NCBI GenBank assembly: GCA_002358875.1
Contig: DEPS01000100.1
Coordinates: 1-11,652 of the forward strand
Direction of reading: 5' to 3'
DNA: 11,652 nt
From: Lachnospiraceae bacterium UBA3386
GTDB lineage: Bacteria; Bacillota; Clostridia; Lachnospirales; Lachnospiraceae
A program made the translations under genes and the position numbers. Below the pieces are notes generated by a model, which saw nothing but the letters and a program-made list of their open reading frames with translations, ran no database searches and had not been told where the DNA came from. Shown piece by piece: positions 1 to 5,463 of the stretch (the first letter of the stretch is position 1; the number at the start of each line of letters is the position of its first letter).

Positions 1-5
1 CAGAA

Positions 6-58
6 AGAACCCCGGGGATTATTTAGGAATAACCCCCGGGGTTCTCATGCTTTTTTTT
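6..58 (+). terminator. Rho-independent terminator-like hairpin
   Basis: A 12-bp perfect stem (6-17 with 34-45) continues after one A-C mismatch into a 5-bp inner stem (19-23 with 28-32) closed by a 4-base loop. On the plus strand eight T residues follow at 51-58 after a 5-base gap, so it could end a plus-strand gene lying left of the window. On the minus strand the stem is followed only by a short TTT-containing tail, so it could also serve as a weaker end for the DUF2232 gene that stops at 170. The hairpin is seen directly; which gene it terminates is inferred. Confidence 0.7.
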
Positions 59-169
59 AAATGCGTATGTCCTGTCCGCGCGCATTCCCCTCGAATACGC
101 TGCACCGTTAACAGCCTGTTGCAATTACTCCCTGCCGAAGGCGTGATCAGCTGCCGCCCGACTGCGGGC

Positions 170-1168
170 TCATGACCGGGCGGCCGGCTTTCCGCCTGCC
201 CTCTCCCCGATTTTCCGGACAAGCCACTCGTGGAGCCCCAGCGAAATATAGGCCGCTCCGGCAAAGAGCACGAGCTGGGGGAGGATAAAGCAGGCAAGAA
301 GGGCAAGGACGACGCCCAGCCATTTCGTCCCGGACCCGAAAGCCCTGAAGAAAAGCAGGACGGCGATATAACCAAAGGCCAGAAGGTACATATAGCCGAA
401 CAGGCCGCCCGACTGCAGCGCGACCCGTATTAATTCCGCCCTCCCTGTGGTCTGGGGCATGGCGACAGCGCTCCCGTAACCCATGAACAGGATCAATGCC
501 AGGATCCCGCTCCATCTGGGCGGATAATAGGAAACGATCGGTGCGGGCTTTTTGATGGGGAAGCGCAGCCTTCTGAGGATGATGACGCTGAGCTGACAGA
601 CAACGAATCCCTGCACGGCCCCCATAAAGATCATGGAAACAATGAGCAGGCGCATCAGCGCGTCCGGCTGCAGGATGAGGTCAAACGCCTTCTGCTGGGC
701 CTCGGTGAGCTGACCTCCCATCGAAGCAGCTCTCGAGATCGCCTCCTTCATCCCCGTCTGCATGGCCGCTATATCCTCCTGCAGATTCATGCCAAAAAGC
801 GAGGCCAGGACGACGCTGCTTAAAAGGTTTGACAACGCGCTCAGTCCCATGATCAGCAGCATCGTCTTTGTCATATCCCTTTTCGCGTGAATGCAGCTCC
901 CGTAGATCATTCCTATAAAGGACTGCGTCACTGCGTAGAAGGCGGAGGAAAAGATACCGCAGAATATCGATATCAGCACCGTGCAGACAAAGACGGGCAG
1001 GCTGTCCTTTAAGCCGTACCGCGCCGAAAACGCGACCATCGGTATGGGAAAGAGGAAAATAAATGTCTCCTCAAGCATTGCGCCCGTCTGACGGTTCAGA
1101 ACCAGAAGGACCCCGAACACCGCGACCAGAAGGGCGCCGAAAGTCAGTTTCTGTGTGTTTTCATTCAT
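170..1168 (-). CDS. DUF2232 (YybS-like) polytopic membrane protein
   Basis: The 332-residue product is very hydrophobic, with roughly eight predicted membrane segments (about residues 8-24, 33-50, 55-80, 102-125, 172-198, 218-238, 255-276 and 282-312). A more polar stretch of about 45 residues lies near 127-171, and the C-terminal tail is basic. The layout and the N-terminal FPIPM...YG pattern fit the DUF2232/YybS family of Firmicutes membrane proteins, whose biochemical role is not settled; some members resemble the membrane parts of transporters. An AGGAG ribosome binding site lies about 9 bases before the ATG. The YbaK gene ends 50 bp upstream on the same strand, so the two are probably cotranscribed. 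No truncation is visible. The family assignment rests on recognition of the sequence, not a search. Confidence 0.75.
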   Translation of the reverse strand: MNENTQKLTFGALLVAVFGVLLVLNRQTGAMLEETFIFLFPIPMVAFSARYGLKDSLPVFVCTVLISIFCGIFSSAFYAVTQSFIGMIYGSCIHAKRDMTKTMLLIMGLSALSNLLSSVVLASLFGMNLQEDIAAMQTGMKEAISRAASMGGQLTEAQQKAFDLILQPDALMRLLIVSMIFMGAVQGFVVCQLSVIILRRLRFPIKKPAPIVSYYPPRWSGILALILFMGYGSAVAMPQTTGRAELIRVALQSGGLFGYMYLLAFGYIAVLLFFRAFGSGTKWLGVVLALLACFILPQLVLFAGAAYISLGLHEWLVRKIGERAGGKPAARS

Positions 1169-1218
1169 TTTCTTGTCTCCTGAATCTCACATTCTTAGGA
1201 ACTGTACCGAACATATCC

Positions 1219-1680
1219 TTACTTACACACATCCACCCAGCCGCTGGCGCCGGCAGCCGCCTCCAGCTCCGAAAGGGACAGGCGCACGGCGCTGTGGTCG
1301 TCTCCCGCCGCCGGATAGACGACCTCGTACTTTTTCAGGCTCTCATCCATATAAACCGGGACCCCCTCATTGACTCCAAAAGGGCACACGCCCCCGGGTT
1401 TATGGCCGATGAGAGGTTCCACCTCCTCCGGGCGGAGCATCTTCGCCTTGGTATGAAAGGTATCCTTATACTTGCGGTTGTCGACCCTGGCCGTCCCCTC
1501 CGCAATGACCAGGACGGGGCCCTCTTTGGTCATGAAGGACAGAGTCTTGGCGATCTCCCCGGGAGTCACTCCGATTGCTGCCGCCGCGAGCTCCACCGTG
1601 GCACTCGAAGCCTCCGGGCGCAGGATCCTGCCCTCCATTCCTCTGTTCTTAAGATATTCATATGCTTTTTCGAAAGACAT
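1219..1680 (-). CDS. YbaK/EbsC-type aminoacyl-tRNA deacylase
   Basis: The 153-residue product is a single YbaK/prolyl-tRNA-editing domain, the usual length for free-standing members. These proteins hydrolyse mischarged aminoacyl-tRNAs in trans in the cytosol, classically Cys-tRNA(Pro). Visible hallmarks are the IAKTL segment with Lys45, matching the conserved active-site lysine, the VLVIAEGTARVDNRK strand-loop, and the GHKPGGVCPFGV glycine-rich segment at residues 92-103. A GAGGAGAGGAAA stretch directly before the ATG supports the start. The gene lies first in a probable two-gene unit with the DUF2232 protein and is divergent from the AraC-family gene. The exact tRNA substrate (Cys-, Ala- or Ser-tRNA) cannot be decided from sequence, because YbaK, ProX and related clades share this fold. 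Confidence 0.88.
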   Translation of the reverse strand: MSFEKAYEYLKNRGMEGRILRPEASSATVELAAAAIGVTPGEIAKTLSFMTKEGPVLVIAEGTARVDNRKYKDTFHTKAKMLRPEEVEPLIGHKPGGVCPFGVNEGVPVYMDESLKKYEVVYPAAGDDHSAVRLSLSELEAAAGASGWVDVCK

Positions 1681-1809
1681 TTTCCTCTCCTCTCATATTC
1701 TGTCAGTCCCGTGTTTTAAAGGGACATACCTGATTGTATAGAATGATCCGGTAAAAAACCAGACTTATCTTTTCAGAATCCCGCGCTTTCCCTGCTCTTT
1801 GCCTCGTCA

Positions 1810-1824
1810 CGCTAATAATTAGCG
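1810..1824. promoter_or_regulatory. 15-bp palindrome in a divergent intergenic region
   Basis: CGCTAAT-A-ATTAGCG is a perfect palindrome around a single central A. It lies in the 242-bp gap between the divergent YbaK and AraC-family genes, about 100 bp upstream of the regulator's start. This is the form expected of an operator for a dimeric regulator. AraC proteins more often bind direct repeats, so the binder may be another protein. No T tract follows, so it is not a terminator. Its function is inferred only. Confidence 0.35.
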
Positions 1825-1857
1825 CACAAACTGGTTATTTTGAGGCACATACGTGCA

Positions 1858-1886
1858 TGGAAACAGGAAAAATCCAGTAGTATGAT
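1858..1886 (+). promoter_or_regulatory. Possible sigma-A promoter of the AraC-family gene
   Basis: TATGAT at 1881-1886 matches the -10 consensus at five of six positions. TGGAAA at 1858-1863 lies 17 bp upstream and matches TTGACA at four of six. This would start transcription about 30 bp before the gene. The call rests on hexamers and spacing alone. Confidence 0.35.
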
Positions 1887-1922
1887 ACATTTAAGATACT
1901 ATTTTTTCGGGAGGAACATGGC

Positions 1923-2780
1923 ATGGAAAGTGGTACCCGTGAACAGATCAGGATACTGAACGAAAAAGGAATTGTAGAAAAAAAGGGAGCAGGATTCCAT
2001 ACGCCGCTGGAGTTTGCCTCGGAACACCTTTTTTATGTAGTCTGGAGCAGCCATTATGTCTGCAACAGACTTTATTCAGTACAGCGGGATTATCTGAATT
2101 ATTACTCTCTGATTTATGTTCTCGGCGGAAAAATGGAGATAGAATATGAAGGGGAAAAATTTGTCGTAGGGGAAAATGAGGCGGTCCTGCTGGATTTCAG
2201 AAAGCCCCACGCATACCGCGCGGTCAGCGACCGCCTTGATAAGTGGGAGATGGTGTTCAAGGGAAATGCCATCGATGCCTATTACGACCTGATCACCGCC
2301 ACATGGGGACGCATATTCAAGGTCGCCGGAAGACTCAGAGAGCGCATCTGCGTGCTCATGGAAACGCTCGACAGCCCCAGGCCGGGAGACCATACCGTTT
2401 CCATGCTGATCCATGCCATCCTGTGCGGGATCGTGGAGCAGAACACGGTGAAGCTGTCGCCTGCCGTCGAAAAGGCTCTCAACTATATTTACAGCAATTA
2501 CGAAAAGCCGCTGCAGGTCGGCGGGATAGCGAACCATGTTTCCCTCAGCAGATATTATTTTTCAAGAATATTTAAAAAGGAGACCGGAAGATCGCCCAAC
2601 GAGTGCCTGGCGGAAGTCCGGATCAACGCCGCAAAGAAACTGCTTTCCGAAAAAGATTTTCCCATTTCCGAGATCGCCGAAAAATGCGGTTTCACCAATA
2701 CATCCCACTTTTCCCGTTTTTTCCGGGAAAAAACAGGCCAGTCGCCCGCGTCCTTCAGAAAGGCATTCAGGGAACTGTAA
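1923..2780 (+). CDS. AraC-family transcriptional regulator with N-terminal cupin
   Basis: The 285-residue product has an N-terminal effector-binding half with a cupin-type beta core (about residues 55-115, including the GENEAVLLDFRKPHAYRA strand-turn). The C-terminal AraC/XylS DNA-binding domain (about 182-282) has two helix-turn-helix motifs, the first around LQVGGIANHVSLSRYYFSR and the second around ISEIAEKCGFTNTSHFSR, followed by the family signature F-x-K-x-TG-x-SP and its repeat. The length is normal for a sugar-responsive AraC regulator. The start at 1923 is chosen because GGGAGG lies 8 bases upstream; an out-of-frame ATG at 1918 is disregarded. It is transcribed alone, divergent from ybaK and convergent with the membrane operon that ends 12 bp away. 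Its targets and ligand cannot be read from sequence. The nearby alpha-glucosidase is a possible but unproven target. Confidence 0.93.
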   Translation: MESGTREQIRILNEKGIVEKKGAGFHTPLEFASEHLFYVVWSSHYVCNRLYSVQRDYLNYYSLIYVLGGKMEIEYEGEKFVVGENEAVLLDFRKPHAYRAVSDRLDKWEMVFKGNAIDAYYDLITATWGRIFKVAGRLRERICVLMETLDSPRPGDHTVSMLIHAILCGIVEQNTVKLSPAVEKALNYIYSNYEKPLQVGGIANHVSLSRYYFSRIFKKETGRSPNECLAEVRINAAKKLLSEKDFPISEIAEKCGFTNTSHFSRFFREKTGQSPASFRKAFREL

Positions 2781-2792
2781 CTGTGCCTGAAC

Positions 2793-3335
2793 CTACGGAA
2801 TATAGGCGATGGCTGTCCGCCTGAAGGCGTTGCAGATCCTGTGTCCCGCTGAGAAAACAAGGCCAAGGGCATAAGCGGAAACGGCAGCGGATGTATTGCC
2901 GAAAAAAACTCCGCCTGTCAGGATCGAGGCAGCCGTGGCAAGAAGAACTGTTCCGCTCACCGCTCTTCTCTTCCACTGAGGCGCTTTAAGCTTCCTTGCT
3001 TCAGAAGAACGCAGAAGATCGATCAGTCCCGCAAAGGCGATGACGACAGATACATAAATGACGGGGATCTTTCCGGGATTGTCCGAAACAGCCGTGCTCA
3101 GGATTCCTGCGTCCAGATAAAAAAGGCCATAATATAAGAGCAGCTTCCCGCCAACCATGTGGCGCGCCATGCTTAAGTAAAAAAGAAGTGTCCGTACCCC
3201 CTTAAAAATCAGGCTGATGCCCATAAAAAACAGCACGATATGAATCCCGTACTCCGAAAAGGCAAGAGGCAGGGCAGCCAGAAAAAGCAATCCAATCCCC
3301 TCAATGATATTCAGGATACGTCTTCGCCTTGTCAT
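2793..3335 (-). CDS. DUF308/HdeD-like membrane protein
   Basis: The 180-residue product has a short basic N-terminus (MTRRRR) followed by about six hydrophobic segments (roughly 8-25, 31-55, 66-84, 90-108, 126-145 and 150-165). Two-helix units with a G-x3-I-x3-G-type pattern, such as MGISLIFKGV, resemble the DUF308/HdeD repeat family of small membrane proteins, whose function in Firmicutes is unknown. It is the last gene of a three-gene minus-strand operon: its ATG overlaps the stop codon of the DUF6765 gene by 4 bp (ATGA), which points to translational coupling. Its stop codon lies only 12 bp from that of the convergent AraC-family gene, with no clear terminator between. The membrane topology is well supported; the family name is moderate. 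Confidence 0.65.
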   Translation of the reverse strand: MTRRRRILNIIEGIGLLFLAALPLAFSEYGIHIVLFFMGISLIFKGVRTLLFYLSMARHMVGGKLLLYYGLFYLDAGILSTAVSDNPGKIPVIYVSVVIAFAGLIDLLRSSEARKLKAPQWKRRAVSGTVLLATAASILTGGVFFGNTSAAVSAYALGLVFSAGHRICNAFRRTAIAYIP

Positions 3336-4498
3336 CCTTTTTCTCCCCTGATACTTATTTCGATAAGCTTTTTGAAATCGCTGATGCCGCTGAACCCCTT
3401 TTTGCTCACATCGACGGAAAAACCCGCGAGCAGATTCCCGGATGTGAAGATCTTGTTTGTCACCATGCTCTTCTGCGAAAGAGCCGCAATAATAAAACGT
3501 CCCAGAAAAGTCTCATCCCTTTCATCCTGATCCGCTTTCATATATTCCCACTGGTACTCCTCGATGTCAAAATCCGGAATCTCTTCCCCGGAAAGCGTCC
3601 TCCCGAACTCCTTCCAGTCCCCGCAGGCGTCGGTCTGCCTCCTGTTCAGGATCCTTTCGATCTCTTCCTTATATGGCATGACCGTCTCGTACGCATAGCG
3701 GTTCCTCTCAAACCGGCCGCCCTCTTCACGAAGGGACTGCATGGCATAGACCATCTGGCAGAAGGCCTTCCAGTAATCCTTTGGATTGTCCTTTATGATC
3801 TCGCGGTAGTCTCCCCAGGCCGGAAGATAGCGATAACGCGCGTAGCTGTAATCCGGCAGATGCCCCGCCCTGCCGTGCCCCAGGTTCATGATCGAATCTT
3901 CGCTTACCTGATAAATACTGTTTGTATAAATTCCCTTTTCAGGATCATCCTTCGACGAGGGATTATGAATGAACCTCACTTCCCTCGTCGTCTCCCCTTC
4001 TTCTCCCGGCACGATCTCGTAAAAACTGTAATTGATATTGTTGATCACGAGCGACGGAGTCCCCGCAAAATAGCTGTGGGCCCATGTGTCCGCCAGGACA
4101 TGCATTGCGACGCCTGCCGCCTCCGGTCCTTTGCCCCTCGCCAGCTCCACAGTTTCCCCCACCAGTTCTCCGTTCGGTCTGCATATGAGCCGGTATTTGC
4201 TGCGGTATGCCCTGCCCCCCTTTCGGGGTGAAGCATAAAGATTCCCCGGAAGGAAATGAAAAGAAGCCCATATCCGGGTAATGTCCTGCAGGCCCACCAG
4301 GTCTGTGGGTGCATCCACAAGCTCCAGCTGCGTCTGTGCCGTCGCCGCGGAGAGCGGCCCTCCTATCTTCGCAAGAAGCGTCCTGGAGCAGCAGTCCACA
4401 AACTGCGCGCTGTAAGCGATTCTGAGACTGTCCTTACGGGAAAAGCCCGCGAGGAAAGCTGCGCAGTAAGTCGCGTAATAATGGAAGTCAAGCTGCAT
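3332..4498 (-). CDS. DUF6765 family protein, possible metal-dependent hydrolase fold
   Basis: The 388-residue product has no signal peptide or membrane helix and is probably cytosolic. It begins MQLDFHYYATYCAA and holds the segment MHVLADTWAHSYFAG (132-146), whose H133-x3-D137-x3-H141 spacing, with additional conserved-looking H6, D35, H81, H208 and H213, recalls the metal ligands of helical zinc-dependent phospholipase C / S1-P1 nuclease proteins. I recognise the overall pattern as DUF6765, a clostridial family without assigned function. The gene overlaps the upstream membrane-protein gene by 11 bp and the downstream one by 4 bp, so it is the middle gene of a coupled operon. The C-terminal 60 residues, ending in a basic tail, show no recognisable domain. 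The hydrolase idea is inference from the His/Asp layout; a structural role is equally possible. Confidence 0.72.
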   Translation of the reverse strand: MQLDFHYYATYCAAFLAGFSRKDSLRIAYSAQFVDCCSRTLLAKIGGPLSAATAQTQLELVDAPTDLVGLQDITRIWASFHFLPGNLYASPRKGGRAYRSKYRLICRPNGELVGETVELARGKGPEAAGVAMHVLADTWAHSYFAGTPSLVINNINYSFYEIVPGEEGETTREVRFIHNPSSKDDPEKGIYTNSIYQVSEDSIMNLGHGRAGHLPDYSYARYRYLPAWGDYREIIKDNPKDYWKAFCQMVYAMQSLREEGGRFERNRYAYETVMPYKEEIERILNRRQTDACGDWKEFGRTLSGEEIPDFDIEEYQWEYMKADQDERDETFLGRFIIAALSQKSMVTNKIFTSGNLLAGFSVDVSKKGFSGISDFKKLIEISIRGEKG

Positions 4499-5123
4499 GC
4501 CCGTCCCTCCTGTCTTTCTCCCTCATTCCTTTTTCCTGCAGCCTTCTCTGCCGCCTCTTGTATCTTTTGACCTTAATCGCGGCAGCAGCCATCTCGATCA
4601 GCATGACCAGCGAAGTAAGCTCAATGAAAAGTGAGATAATGGAAACATCCTTCAGAAGAATATCCTCTCCGGCGGCCCCCGCATTCTTTCCCATCAGAAG
4701 CAGCAGATCCCCCCAGAAGGAGGACACACCGATCAAAATCATCACTGCAGTCAGCACAAGATAAACACTCCCTGTTTTTTTTCCCTTCCCCTCCGCAATG
4801 GCAGAACGCCCGATGATGATCCTTGACACAAGCCCGAAAGCATAAAATACCATTGCCATTGAAAAAAATATCAAAAACAGCGCAGTGTCACTGAAAACCG
4901 GGCCGTCGGTGACCGTCTCAATATTGCTCTTCATATAATCCAGCAGTTTTGCTCTGTTGGCGATCATCGTCAGCATGACTTTTATGACCTCCCAGCTTCC
5001 AAAAAGAATCACCCCGGTACCGACATTGACCAGAGTATCCTGGGCTCTCCTGATATTGATCTGATCCTCTGTATTATTAATCATATAAAAACCACTTTGC
5101 TTTCCACGCAGTCTGCAGGGCAT
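4488..5123 (-). CDS. Four-helix membrane protein of unknown function
   Basis: I do not recognise the family. The product of up to 211 residues has four hydrophobic segments (about 31-55, 77-105, 118-144 and 159-184) and a strongly basic C-terminal tail (KRYKRRQRRLQEKGMREKDRR), so the tail is probably cytoplasmic. A loop between helices 1 and 2 is polar and acidic. The start is uncertain: the first ATG has only a GGGG-type site close by, while Met14 (ATG at 5084-5082) is preceded by the weak sequence AAAGTGG and would give 198 residues. It is the first gene of the operon with the DUF6765 gene, overlapping it by 11 bp. A candidate promoter lies just upstream. The partnership suggests a membrane-associated complex, which is inference. 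Confidence 0.7.
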   Translation of the reverse strand: MPCRLRGKQSGFYMINNTEDQINIRRAQDTLVNVGTGVILFGSWEVIKVMLTMIANRAKLLDYMKSNIETVTDGPVFSDTALFLIFFSMAMVFYAFGLVSRIIIGRSAIAEGKGKKTGSVYLVLTAVMILIGVSSFWGDLLLLMGKNAGAAGEDILLKDVSIISLFIELTSLVMLIEMAAAAIKVKRYKRRQRRLQEKGMREKDRRDGHAA

Positions 5124-5157
5124 AACCCCGGGTCAAAATGTTCCCGCACCTTTTTTT

Positions 5158-5186
5158 ATTTTATCAGTGCGCGGGGCAGGCCGCAA
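5158..5186 (-). promoter_or_regulatory. Candidate promoter of the DUF6765 operon
   Basis: Read on the minus strand, TTGCGG (5186-5181) and TAAAAT (5163-5158) are separated by 17 bp and match the -35 and -10 consensus at three and five of six positions. The placement, 35 bp upstream of the first possible start codon, is right for the three-gene operon. Sequence-only call. Confidence 0.4.
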
Positions 5187-5209
5187 TGCTCCATCTGCTC
5201 CTTCGCAGA

Positions 5210-5254
5210 CTTGTTTCACGAGGACCATGGGCAGGCGGGCTCCCGTGAAACAAG
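5210..5254. repeat. 11-bp perfect inverted repeat between divergent promoters
   Basis: CTTGTTTCACG at 5210-5220 is exactly complementary to CGTGAAACAAG at 5244-5254, with a 23-bp spacer; two further base pairs form after one mismatch. It sits between the candidate minus-strand promoter (to 5186) and plus-strand promoter (from 5278) and has no T tract. A shared operator is the simplest reading. An immediately adjacent smaller repeat, ACGAAG-AG-CTTCGT (5257-5270), adds to the symmetry. Confidence 0.5.
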
Positions 5255-5277
5255 CTTACGAAGAGCTTCGTTTATGC

Positions 5278-5306
5278 TTTTCATTCCATCGGCCTCATGC
5301 TATGAT
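5278..5306 (+). promoter_or_regulatory. Candidate promoter of the alpha-glucosidase gene (extended -10)
   Basis: TATGAT at 5301-5306, preceded by TGC as in extended -10 promoters, lies 17 bp after TTTTCA at 5278-5283. Transcription from here would give a leader of about 150 bases before the ATG at 5464. Confidence 0.45.
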
Positions 5307-5324
5307 TTTCTTAGCATTTCCTAC

Positions 5325-5383
5325 GGAACAGGCCCCCTTACCCGTCAGCCTGTGTCCGGAAACAGGAATTTCGACCTGTCCGG
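5325..5383 (+). promoter_or_regulatory. Leader segment with mutually exclusive hairpins
   Basis: Four short segments are complementary in chain: ACAGGC (5328-5333) pairs with GCCTGT (5348-5353); CCTGTGTCCGG (5349-5359) can instead pair with CCGGAAACAGG (5356-5366); and that can pair with CCTGTCCGG (5375-5383). Such alternatives are typical of attenuators or ligand-responsive leaders. No U tract follows any of the hairpins, so a transcription terminator is not evident; control of RNA stability or protein binding is possible. I do not recognise a known riboswitch class. Confidence 0.3.
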
Positions 5384-5463
5384 CTGCATCCCGCATTTAT
5401 GCAGGCGCGCCAATGCGCTCCAACCGTACAGTCAAAAGAATTTTCGGGAGAGGAGATTTAAGC

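Noticed and set aside
3329..4231. A 300-codon open frame on the plus strand
   Set aside because: Antisense to the DUF6765 gene; the minus-strand gene has overlapping operon partners and a coherent protein.
5167..5463. In-frame N-terminal extension of 99 codons on the alpha-glucosidase
   Set aside because: The frame is open, but there is no ribosome binding site at its first ATG, the translated residues do not resemble the family, the region holds the promoter and repeats, and a strong binding site marks the ATG at 5464.
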